From assembly GCA_038063975.1 (NCBI GenBank), contig JBBTTY010000031.1:1-27822 (forward strand): DNA of 27,822 nucleotides. Direction: 5' to 3'. Every line of letters begins with the position of its first letter. The first letter of the stretch is position 1. The position numbers and the translations under genes are program-made. Origin of the DNA: UBA6065 sp038063975 (GTDB taxonomy: Bacteria > Patescibacteriota > Minisyncoccia > Phycocordibacterales > UBA6065). Positions 21,426-27,822 of this stretch are shown here, piece after piece. The notes under the pieces are model-generated. The model searched no databases. It was not told the origin of the DNA and saw only the letters and a list, made by a program, of their open reading frames with translations.

Positions 21426-22769
21426 TCATGATATAAGAGAGCGAATATGATTCAACTCTTGGAGTAATGGCTGATTTGACTTTATATCTTCTTTGACTTT
21501 TTCGCAAGAATGAATGACGGTTGTATGATCACGTCCACCAAGTTTTTCTCCTATAGATGGATATGAAATATTGAGATCCTCACGTAAGAGATACATGATG
21601 ACTTGACGTGGTTTTACAATCTCTTTTTTGCGAGTCTTTTCATATATACTATGTTCTTCTATGTTATAGAAGTCAGAAACAATTTTTACAACTTCTTTTA
21701 CTGATATAGTCTTTTTTGGTTTAGCGCTGTTTTTAATGAGATTTTTGAGATCAATAATATTCATTTCCCTTCCTCGAAGTTGGGTTTGAATGGCTATTGA
21801 ATTAGTTATACCCTCAAGTTCTCTAATATTGCCGTCTAGGGCTCCAGCCAAGAATTCTATCATTTCTATCGGCAAACCGACATTCTGACGAGTCAGTTTG
21901 GTTTTAAGGATTGAGATTCTCGATTCATAGTCTGGAGCGGCCACATCGACTATCATACCGGCATTAAAACGAGATTTTATTCTCTCCTCTACACCAGAGA
22001 GATTGTTTGGATGCCTGTCAGACGAGCAAATAAATTGTTTATTATTCTCGTGCATGGTATTAAAGAGGTGAAAGAACTCTTCTTGAGATTTTTCCTTGCT
22101 CGAAAAGAATTGTATATCATCCATGATTATGACATCGTATTTGCGATATTTTTCTTTGAATTGATTTGCTTTGCCGAGCTGAACCGATGTCATATAATCA
22201 ATGGTAAATTTTTCTGAAGTCACATAGAGCACTTTTTTGCTCGTGGTGTTCTTTATATGATTACCAACAGCTTGGATTATATGAGTTTTACCTCTACCTG
22301 TGTCTCCATAAATGAATAAGGGGTTATAAGCTACGCCAGGGCTCTTCATGACGGCTTGAGCGGCCGCGTGAGCCAATTCATTGAAAGGTCCGATGACAAA
22401 AGTGTCGAATGTATATTTTGGATTGAGATTATCTTCTTTGTTTATATAATATTCTTGGAGAGGTAATTCATGCACAGGAAAGATTTTGAGTGTATCTTCA
22501 TTGTTTTCTCTGTGTTCCGATACTTTTGGCGCAATGACGTATTCGATAGATCTCACATCATGACCGAAATCGCGCAGATGTTTCAAAATCGTTTTGTGAA
22601 ATTTCTCAGAGAGCCATTCTTTGGCAAAAATGCTCGGTACGGCAAGTGTTATTACGCCATCGCCCTGCTTGTGTATATATGTTTCCCGGAACCACATATT
22701 GAATGTGACTTTTGACACAGATAGTTCCAATACCCCAAGCACACTTTCCCAAAGTTTTTTATTATCCAT
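21426..22769 (-). CDS. dnaA: Chromosomal replication initiator DnaA
   Basis: The 447-residue protein has all four DnaA domains: N-terminal MDNKKLWESVLGVLELSVS, a short linker, the AAA+ domain with Walker A GDTGRGKT (155-162) and Walker B IIMDDIQFF (about 214-222), and the C-terminal DNA-binding domain with GGRDHTTVIHSCEKV (411-425). It binds DnaA boxes and opens the origin. The start was set at 22769 because MDNKKLWESV matches the family; an in-frame ATG at 22832 would add 21 atypical residues inside the spacer repeats. A TATACT (22794-22799, minus strand) lies 24 bases upstream, giving a short leader. Confidence 0.96.
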   Translation of the reverse strand: MDNKKLWESVLGVLELSVSKVTFNMWFRETYIHKQGDGVITLAVPSIFAKEWLSEKFHKTILKHLRDFGHDVRSIEYVIAPKVSEHRENNEDTLKIFPVHELPLQEYYINKEDNLNPKYTFDTFVIGPFNELAHAAAQAVMKSPGVAYNPLFIYGDTGRGKTHIIQAVGNHIKNTTSKKVLYVTSEKFTIDYMTSVQLGKANQFKEKYRKYDVIIMDDIQFFSSKEKSQEEFFHLFNTMHENNKQFICSSDRHPNNLSGVEERIKSRFNAGMIVDVAAPDYESRISILKTKLTRQNVGLPIEMIEFLAGALDGNIRELEGITNSIAIQTQLRGREMNIIDLKNLIKNSAKPKKTISVKEVVKIVSDFYNIEEHSIYEKTRKKEIVKPRQVIMYLLREDLNISYPSIGEKLGGRDHTTVIHSCEKVKEDIKSNQPLLQELNHIRSLIS

Positions 22770-22820
22770 ATTGTGATGTAACCGAGTAGGCTTAGTATAT
22801 AGGCTTAATAGAATTGTAGT

Positions 22821-22873
22821 AGTTGTAAACAAGTTGTAAATGTGTTAATAATATGTGAACAAAGTGTTAATAA
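22821..22873. repeat. Direct-repeat cluster in the dnaA-rpmH spacer, DnaA-box-like
   Basis: AGTTGTAAA occurs at 22821-22829 and 22832-22840 (11-bp period), followed by GTGTTAATAA at 22842-22851 and 22864-22873 (22-bp period). On the minus strand the second unit contains TTATTAACA, one mismatch from TTATNCACA. Helically phased repeats between the divergent dnaA and rpmH genes suggest DnaA binding for autoregulation or origin function. Confidence 0.45.
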
Positions 22874-22898
22874 AAAAACTGGCTAAATTTTTAAAATT

Positions 22899-23036
22899 AT
22901 GGCAATCGTATACAAAACAAAAAACAGAAAAAGAGCTCGAGCACACGGATTTCTGGCACGAAAAAATTCCCATACTGGCAGAACGGTGCTCATACGTAGG
23001 CGCCACAAAGGCCGCAAACATCTAGTTAACGTCTAA
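22899..23036 (+). CDS. rpmH: Large ribosomal subunit protein bL34
   Basis: The 45-residue, very basic protein reads MAIVYKTKNRKRARAHGFLA, then ARK, then a GRTVLIRRRHKGRKHLVNV tail; the normal L34 pattern is KRTYQPs.rkR.r.HGFraRm.t..GR.vl..RR.KGR. The N-terminus is slightly shorter and lacks the usual QPS. It lies divergent to dnaA and immediately before rnpA (TAAATG, no spacing), the conserved origin arrangement. It is too short for many gene callers. Its promoter is not obvious; TAAATT ends 9 bases upstream. Confidence 0.95.
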   Translation: MAIVYKTKNRKRARAHGFLARKNSHTGRTVLIRRRHKGRKHLVNV

Positions 23037-23369
23037 ATGCTTTCAAAACGCGAGAGACTCTCTGTGAGAGATATAACCTTGCTTGCAAACAGCCAGAGTG
23101 TCTTTGGTGTACATATGTCAATGCGATATGCTCTAGCGCCGACAAAAAAATTCTCCGTGTCGGTCTCAAAAAAAGTAGCCAAGCGCGCTGTAGATCGAAA
23201 TAGAATAAAACGTCGGGTTTATGCCGTCTTGCGAAATGCGAAGAAAGACCTAAAAAAATCTGTTTTTATCATGATTATGCCCAAACGAGAGTGTCAGATA
23301 ATTAAACTTGAAGAGATTAGAAACGAGATCATCTCGCTTTGGAAAAAAGCCGGTCTCTCTACCGCTTGA
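23037..23369 (+). CDS. rnpA: Ribonuclease P protein component
   Basis: The 110-residue basic protein starts MLSKRERLSVRDI and carries the RNR signature KRAVDRNRIKRRVYAVLR (about residues 48-65), which binds the catalytic RNase P RNA. RNase P removes 5' leaders from tRNA precursors. Its start codon touches the rpmH stop, so the two are translated from one message without room for a Shine-Dalgarno site. yidC follows after 36 bases; no yidD is between them. The RNase P RNA gene is not in the window. Confidence 0.93.
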   Translation: MLSKRERLSVRDITLLANSQSVFGVHMSMRYALAPTKKFSVSVSKKVAKRAVDRNRIKRRVYAVLRNAKKDLKKSVFIMIMPKRECQIIKLEEIRNEIISLWKKAGLSTA

Positions 23370-23405
23370 TAATTTGTTTTTTTTCCTCATACTTATCCAT
23401 ACACT

Positions 23406-24131
23406 ATGTATACAACCTTTATATACACCCCGCTCTATAATGGCTTGATTTTCCTAGCGGATTTCTTACCCTTTCTCGATGCCGGTGTCATCATCGTTCT
23501 CTTTACAATCATAGTCAAAATTGTTCTTTTTCCTCTCTCAAAAAAAGCGGTGAGGACGCAGGCCATGATGAAGCTCATAGAGCCAGATTTAAAAAAAATA
23601 AAAGAAAAACATAAAGACAATAAACAAACACAAGCCCTAGAGACAATGAAACTATATAAAGAGAAAAAAGTGAATCCATTTTCCTCTATTCTCCTCTTAC
23701 TCATTCAAATTCCTATTCTCTGGGCTATTTATAAAATTTTTTATTCCTCGGGGCTGTCAGATATAAATACGGATATTTTGTATTCATTTGTTAATGTTCC
23801 TCCAGCTATTAGTACATTTTTTTTAGGCATTATTGACGTTAGTCAAAAAAATATATGGCTTGCTGTTATTGCTGCTGTTACTCAATATTTCCAGATCAGT
23901 TTTTCTGCGCCGAATATTCCAAAGAAAACAGAAGGAGGGGGTTTTCAGGAAGATTTTGCTCGGAGCATGCATCTCCAAATGAAATACGTTCTGCCTATAA
24001 TTATTTTCTTTGTTTCGTATCAGGTAGCTGGTGCTTTGGCTCTCTACTGGGCCACTTCCAACCTCTTTATGATTGGTCAGGAACTCTACATTCGGAAACA
24101 GTTGGCGAGAGAACAAAAACAAGTGAAATAG
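23406..24131 (+). CDS. yidC: Membrane protein insertase YidC/Oxa1 family
   Basis: The 241-residue protein is the short form without the large periplasmic domain of proteobacterial YidC. Membrane segments are visible at about 15-40 (FLPFLDAGVIIVLFTIIVKIVLF), 90-115 (SILLLLIQIPILWAIYKIF), 148-165 and 195-220. The conserved Arg of the hydrophilic groove is in KKAVRTQAMM, followed by the charged cytoplasmic hairpin (EPDLKKIKEKHKDNKQ). It inserts and folds inner-membrane proteins. It is the third gene of rpmH-rnpA-yidC. Its last five codons are part of the left arm of a nested inverted repeat. Confidence 0.93.
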   Translation: MYTTFIYTPLYNGLIFLADFLPFLDAGVIIVLFTIIVKIVLFPLSKKAVRTQAMMKLIEPDLKKIKEKHKDNKQTQALETMKLYKEKKVNPFSSILLLLIQIPILWAIYKIFYSSGLSDINTDILYSFVNVPPAISTFFLGIIDVSQKNIWLAVIAAVTQYFQISFSAPNIPKKTEGGGFQEDFARSMHLQMKYVLPIIIFFVSYQVAGALALYWATSNLFMIGQELYIRKQLAREQKQVK

Positions 24132-24230
24132 TGGTTGTCGGAGCACGGATATTTTCTTGCTAGAAAATATCCTCGGCTTCGTCGCCGTCGCTCCTCAGGC
24201 GTCTCCTCCAACCACTATTTCACTTGTTTT
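24116..24230. repeat. Nested inverted repeat element, copy 2
   Basis: The outer arms 24116-24137 and 24209-24230 form a perfect 22-bp inverted repeat, extended by GGAG/CTCC after a 2x2 mismatch. Inside is a perfect 11-bp hairpin (24147-24172: GGATATTTTCT, loop TGCT, AGAAAATATCC) and a GC-rich stretch. On the minus strand the core matches copy 1 (ACGCCTGAGG ... GAAGCCGA, hairpin, GTGCT). The arms include the stop codons of yidC and of the convergent propeller gene, so it can act as a bidirectional terminator. Confidence 0.85.
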
Positions 24231-25482
24231 ATTGTTTCAAGTTGTAAATCCACACAGTCATATCTTTTTTATTTGTAAAGAGAAGCACGTTTTCTTCTTT
24301 ATCCAGAGAAAGTTTTATCATATCCATGGAAACACCTGCTTCAAGTTCAGGGTCAAACAGATTTTCTGTCTCTCCGCTTACCACATCTATCTTCCAGAGG
24401 CCGTCATCAAATGATACCTTGCCTTTGTACCAATCATCTGGGTAAACACCGGTTGGCAGAGATTGTGGAACGGCGCAGAAAATAATATTTTTATTTTTTG
24501 TGCTCCATGTGCATTTATCAACAATCGTTTGAATACTCACACTTTCTCCTTTATTTGTCTTCGAATCAAAAACCATAGTAGTCAATCCACGATTAACTAT
24601 AGCCGAAACCAAAACACGACTGCCATCGGCATTTCCCAGAGCGACAAGTCCGAGGAGATCACTCACTATTTTTGAATATGAACCATTTCCAATATTTAGA
24701 ATATAAGCACTTCCCTCTGCGATACCGCTCGGTCTGGTAAAGATAATTGCTCCAGTGGGAGATGAGAGAGCAGATCTCCAATCAGAGAATGATGAAGTAA
24801 AGACCGTTGTTTTTCCAGAACCATCAAAATTTGCCAAAACCCCACTCGAACCAGAGCTCATTTCTGTCATATAAAATATTTTATTTCCCGATACAGAAAT
24901 ATCCCGTATATCATCCGCCAAGAATAATCCCTCTATCGCCCGTTCTGGACGTGTTGTGGTGGCGATTTTGGCATAAAAAGTACGTATTGTTACTGAATCA
25001 TCTTTTATATAACGAATGAGTAATTTAGAACCATCACTCGACCATAGCACTTCGTGAATTTTTGGAATTGTTGTGTTTGATATTTTTTTTACCGCTAAAT
25101 TATCACTCGTTGTTTCTGATATATGTCCGGTGGCTCTATCTATGTAACGAATTATTGTGGTACTGCCGACGTTGAAAGCTATCGCTCCAGCTGTAGGAGA
25201 TGTGGAAATTTGTCGTAAACGTGGTATTACTTCAGCAAAACCTCCACCGAGGTCTATTGTGGTATTTGTTTTATCAGAATCAGGAGGTGTTAGGATCAAT
25301 CCCCCAGACTCTGGTTCGATTGGTTTTTTACCAAAAGGAAATAAATCAGAAGAACCCGTCGAAATTCCGGTTTCGGTATCAGGATTCGGAACATTACTCG
25401 TGCGCAGGAAAAAATACCACCCCAAAACCCCCATAATTATGAGGATGAAAAGTATAAAGATTATGAAAGCTTTTTTAGACAT
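24229..25482 (-). CDS. Membrane-anchored beta-propeller (TolB/WD40-like) protein
   Basis: The 417-residue protein has a single N-terminal membrane anchor (about residues 5-26, FIIFILFILIIMGVLGWYFF) followed by a Pro/Thr-rich linker. The rest is a series of beta-sheet repeats typical of TolB-type propellers: SPTAGAIAFNVGSTTIIRY, WSSDGSKLLIRY, SPTGAIIFTRPSG, STKNKNIIFCAVP. Four-stranded blades of this kind usually bind proteins or sugars. It should face outward. It is the last gene of the surface operon, 9 bases after the T4SS-pilin-like gene. The function is unknown. Confidence 0.75.
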   Translation of the reverse strand: MSKKAFIIFILFILIIMGVLGWYFFLRTSNVPNPDTETGISTGSSDLFPFGKKPIEPESGGLILTPPDSDKTNTTIDLGGGFAEVIPRLRQISTSPTAGAIAFNVGSTTIIRYIDRATGHISETTSDNLAVKKISNTTIPKIHEVLWSSDGSKLLIRYIKDDSVTIRTFYAKIATTTRPERAIEGLFLADDIRDISVSGNKIFYMTEMSSGSSGVLANFDGSGKTTVFTSSFSDWRSALSSPTGAIIFTRPSGIAEGSAYILNIGNGSYSKIVSDLLGLVALGNADGSRVLVSAIVNRGLTTMVFDSKTNKGESVSIQTIVDKCTWSTKNKNIIFCAVPQSLPTGVYPDDWYKGKVSFDDGLWKIDVVSGETENLFDPELEAGVSMDMIKLSLDKEENVLLFTNKKDMTVWIYNLKQ

Positions 25483-25491
25483 ATTAATTTT

Positions 25492-26727
25492 TTATATAGG
25501 GTTGATTTTAGCACCAACCTGACAACCGGCGTTTTGGCTACTAATATTAATTTTATTTATTAAAGTATTTGTTTGCTCATTCATTTGATTTGCTAAATCA
25601 GACCTGTTGGCTTTTTGTAATGTATTAATGGCACTTACTGATTTATACCTAATGTTTTCCATTGCATTTCTTGCGTTATAACAATCGCTAGGTCCGCTAA
25701 CAAATCCCACTATTGATCCATTTGTCATACTAGTTAAGTCTTTCAAAGAACTAAGATAAAACTTATCACTCATTAATGTTTTCAGGGTTTCTTGTGTTTG
25801 TGGATCCGTTAATTTTGATTGTTCGATTATTGTTTGGTTTGTTACATTTATTGCCGATGTTATTTCTTTTGTGGCTGATTCAAGATCATTTGTTTGAACT
25901 GCTTTTACAACTGCCAAATCAGCCTTTGTTAGAACATTACTTATTTCTAGTTTTATATTGCTAGTTTCCGCCGCTCTAATTGAATTATCTAAGTCATTCC
26001 TTTTTTTTTCAAAAACCTTTCCTTCTGGTGTATTAAAATAAGCCGCATCATTTTCATGTTTTTTTAATTCGATATCCATTTTTTCTCTTTCAACTTTCAA
26101 ATTATCAAGGAGTTTTTGTGAAGCAATAGCTTGTTTTTCTGCCTCAATAGCTTTATTGGCAAATTTTGCTATATTTTTGGTTATCTGACCCAATGCATCA
26201 GCATCCACCCCACACGGTATATCTTTTCCATCAGGACCTTTTATAGGTGTGCATTTTATAGGTTTGCCCAGATCCAGATTGATATTTACCAAATCTACAT
26301 TTATGGTGCGCAGAATGATGTATGAAGCGAGGAGGAGGATGAGGCCAAAAACAGCGCCTTGCCATTTTTCTTTGGCGTCTGATTTTCCTGTGATAGCCTC
26401 TGTGGTCGCATATTGAATTCCTGCCCATATGATCATGACGATGGCGAGCATTGCTCCTATGCCTATGGATATGCCGTAAATGTTTTTTATGACGGTAACG
26501 GGATTTTTGACTGTTCCTTTGTCACAGGTAACCACACCGTTTTTATCTGCCTTACAAGCATCAAAAGCTCCAGGAATTGTAGTAAGGGCGCAATATTCTT
26601 TTGTGCAGTCTGGTCCGGCGGTTGGTTTTGTTGCTTGTGCATATGCCAATGTTCCAAAAATAGAGAAAATAAAAAGGGAAAGAATGATTGTACTTCCGAT
26701 TTTCTTTATAATGCTGAAAAATCTCAT
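25492..26727 (-). CDS. T4SS-pilin-like membrane protein (PF18895-type) with long coiled-coil tail
   Basis: The 411-residue protein has a signal peptide (IGSTIILSLFIFSIFGTLAYA, cleavage near residue 30) and a short Cys-containing region. Two membrane segments follow (about 87-110 GISIGIGAMLAIVMIIWAGI and 122-143 GAVFGLILLLASYIILRTI), the VirB2/TrbC-like layout common in Patescibacteria. Residues ~180-300 are a charged coiled coil (KQAIASQKLLDNLKVEREKM...), which ordinary VirB2 pilins lack. The C-terminal ~100 residues are Asn/Thr-rich and end with two cysteines in the last third. The start overlaps the stop of the upstream gene (ATGA). It is probably a surface or envelope structural protein. 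Confidence 0.7.
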   Translation of the reverse strand: MRFFSIIKKIGSTIILSLFIFSIFGTLAYAQATKPTAGPDCTKEYCALTTIPGAFDACKADKNGVVTCDKGTVKNPVTVIKNIYGISIGIGAMLAIVMIIWAGIQYATTEAITGKSDAKEKWQGAVFGLILLLASYIILRTINVDLVNINLDLGKPIKCTPIKGPDGKDIPCGVDADALGQITKNIAKFANKAIEAEKQAIASQKLLDNLKVEREKMDIELKKHENDAAYFNTPEGKVFEKKRNDLDNSIRAAETSNIKLEISNVLTKADLAVVKAVQTNDLESATKEITSAINVTNQTIIEQSKLTDPQTQETLKTLMSDKFYLSSLKDLTSMTNGSIVGFVSGPSDCYNARNAMENIRYKSVSAINTLQKANRSDLANQMNEQTNTLINKINISSQNAGCQVGAKINPI

Positions 26728-27713
26728 TGAATTATATTTATACTGGCTGTTCCGCCCTGCAACAATTTAGTTTGATGTTGAATTGATAGGCCGACAGTTG
26801 ATTGTCCGCCGACCGATCCGGTTTTTCGGAGAATTATTTTGTTTTTATCTTTGAAGCTTGGTACCGAGTCACCATTTATACTCCAATCGAGGTTGAGTCC
26901 GGTGAAAGAATTGTTTATAGAAACATTAAAAGGCTCTGCGCGCAGAGCCACCTCCTCGGCAATCAAGTTGAAAGTGCCATTTAGAGCCTTTTCATACTGT
27001 ATTCCATACAGAGGACTGTCCTCATAGAAAACTATTTCAGGAATACCCGGACTGATTGTAATGGTTTTTGTGGAAATAATACTGCCGTCACTGTTTGAAA
27101 CTTCTACGTTTATGTCGTCTCCCCCGCGAATGTAACTCGTTTGAGAACCGGTAAAGGAATCCTTGCCGTATCCCAATTGATTTGGATCTATAGTGCCGTT
27201 TTTCTTCCATGTATAGACGAGAGTTTTTGGATCAAGCCTCTTGCCCGCCGTAAAAAATTCCGGAATGGCTGTCACGCGGAAAGATGCGCCGTATGATTCC
27301 AAGGCTTTGCCTTTATAAAACGGTGGCACATAGCCGTCTGATTTCCAAACCAATGTTACATCTGCCGGTCTCCAAGACAGCTCTTGGGATATAGTGCCTA
27401 TATCTATTGTTGTGACTGTGACGGAAATTGAAGTGAGAGAACCCGCTTTGCCCGAAGGCACAGAGACAGACATAACTCCCGTTCCTTGTTTTATAACTTT
27501 GCCACCAGAAATCCACGAAAATCCTGCTCGATTGAGATCCGTGCTGAAGCTCTGTGCCGTGATAGTAACCGTCGTATCAGGTTTTGGAAATCTGGGCGAT
27601 ATTCCGAGCGTCACAGGCTCTGAAATACCCGGAATACTCTGCGCATGAGCAAGAGAAAAGAATGAAAAAGAGAAAAAGAAGAACAAAAGAGAGCTTTTAA
27701 ACAAGCGAAACAT
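26724..27713 (-). CDS. Secreted protein with Ig-like repeats
   Basis: The 329-residue protein starts MFRLFKSSLLFF and has a signal peptide ending at AHA-Q near residue 24. The mature part is beta-rich with repeating Ig/PKD-like segments: VTLGISPRFPKPDTTVTITAQ, GSLTSISVTVTTIDIGTIS, LVYTWKKNGTIDPNQLG and a final WSINGD... domain. The start at 27713 is preferred over an in-frame ATG at 27758 because a TACAAT -10 box ends 6 bases upstream and it places the signal peptide at the N-terminus. It is the first gene of the surface operon and overlaps the T4SS-pilin-like gene by 4 bases. Confidence 0.7.
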   Translation of the reverse strand: MFRLFKSSLLFFFFSFSFFSLAHAQSIPGISEPVTLGISPRFPKPDTTVTITAQSFSTDLNRAGFSWISGGKVIKQGTGVMSVSVPSGKAGSLTSISVTVTTIDIGTISQELSWRPADVTLVWKSDGYVPPFYKGKALESYGASFRVTAIPEFFTAGKRLDPKTLVYTWKKNGTIDPNQLGYGKDSFTGSQTSYIRGGDDINVEVSNSDGSIISTKTITISPGIPEIVFYEDSPLYGIQYEKALNGTFNLIAEEVALRAEPFNVSINNSFTGLNLDWSINGDSVPSFKDKNKIILRKTGSVGGQSTVGLSIQHQTKLLQGGTASINIIQ

Positions 27714-27719
27714 TATAAT

Positions 27720-27725
27720 ATTGTA
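27720..27725 (-). promoter_or_regulatory. -10 box TACAAT of the surface operon, leaderless arrangement
   Basis: On the minus strand TG-G-TACAAT (extended -10) is followed by 6 bases (ATTATA) and the ATG at 27713. Confidence 0.55.
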
Positions 27726-27771
27726 CCACAAAGCAATATTGGATAGTCCTGAAAACAAAAAGGTGTTCGCG

Positions 27772-27822
27772 TGGAGGCTTTGGAGGCGCGACGGCGCCGG
27801 AAACGAGGAAGTTTTTCAGTAG
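27772..27822. repeat. Nested inverted repeat element, copy 3, cut by the window end
   Basis: GGAGGCGCGACGGCGCCGG followed by AAACGAGGAAGTTTTTC matches the cores of the other two copies (GAGGAGCGACGGCGACGAAG... and GCCGAGGAAGTTTTCT). The hairpin arm GGAAGTTTTTC (27807-27817) is followed by AGTA and a G at 27822, exactly the loop length of the other copies. The second half lies outside the window. Confidence 0.6.

Noticed and set aside
22770..22832. Longer dnaA start at 22832 adding MFTTTTILL...
   Set aside because: The added residues do not resemble DnaA domain I, while MDNKKLWESV at 22769 does. The extension lies in the spacer repeats.
27714..27758. Upstream ATG at 27758 for the Ig-like protein
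   Set aside because: It would place 15 residues before the signal peptide and run through the -10 box.
1..27822. CRISPR array or complete transposon
   Set aside because: No regularly spaced direct repeats of array type, no cas genes and no transposase were seen.
1..27822. Alternative code with TGA as glycine
   Set aside because: Several well-conserved proteins end naturally at TGA (MurE-like, polA, dnaA), and no conserved frame needs TGA read-through.

Overview
The window looks like part of a small, reduced bacterial genome of the Candidate Phyla Radiation (Patescibacteria, Parcubacteria-like). This is inferred from gene content and style. Many housekeeping proteins are short, including a ~240-residue HolA, a MurE-like ligase without its first domain and an 83-residue DciA-like protein. 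There is a PF18895-type 'T4SS pilin' membrane protein, genes abut or overlap, Shine-Dalgarno sequences are nearly absent, and tRNA genes lack an encoded CCA. TGA is used as an ordinary stop (for example MurE-like, polA, dnaA), so this is not a code-25 lineage.

Layout. 1-500: tRNA-Arg(GCG) directly behind rpsT (S20), both minus. 499-4277: ruvA, a MurE-like ligase and mutM as a plus-strand operon, then a membrane-anchored lamin-tail-like protein. 4302-7888: SpoU methyltransferase, DUF3800 protein, Nudix hydrolase and a large transglycosylase-like membrane protein; the last three look like an AT-rich accessory block. 7954-8026: tRNA-Lys(UUU). 8123-11681: tsaE-polA-holA operon (minus). 11830-13879: PilB ATPase and a coiled-coil protein. 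13880-14220: a 341-base spacer holding a structured RNA candidate resembling 6S RNA. 14221-15781: ruvB, ruvC. 15869-17200: a small acidic ORF converging on tyrS. 17272-19824: class A penicillin-binding protein. 19829-22769: dnaA, dnaN and a DciA-like gene (minus). 22899-24131: rpmH, rnpA, yidC (plus). Together these last two blocks form the classic replication-origin neighbourhood, with DnaA-box-like sites in both spacers around dnaA. 24229-27713: a three-gene cell-surface operon (minus) encoding a secreted Ig-like protein, a T4SS-pilin-like coiled-coil protein and an anchored beta-propeller.

The genes cover replication initiation and polymerase loading (dnaA, dnaN, holA, DciA-like), repair and recombination (ruvA, ruvB, ruvC, mutM, polA), translation (rpsT, rpmH, tyrS, tRNAs, rnpA, tsaE), wall synthesis (MurE-like, PBP1), membrane insertion (yidC) and surface appendages (pilB and the surface operon).

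Three signals are not explained by ordinary annotation. First, eleven genes carry a sigma-type -10 hexamer exactly six bases before the start codon, which implies widespread leaderless mRNAs. Second, a family of nested inverted repeats (two complete copies and one cut by the window edge) has a conserved core and compensatory changes in its hairpin, while the outer arms differ at each copy and are built from local flanking sequence. Third, an identical 27-bp sequence sits exactly 4 bases beyond the 3' end of both tRNA genes. All calls are from reading the sequence; no searches were run.
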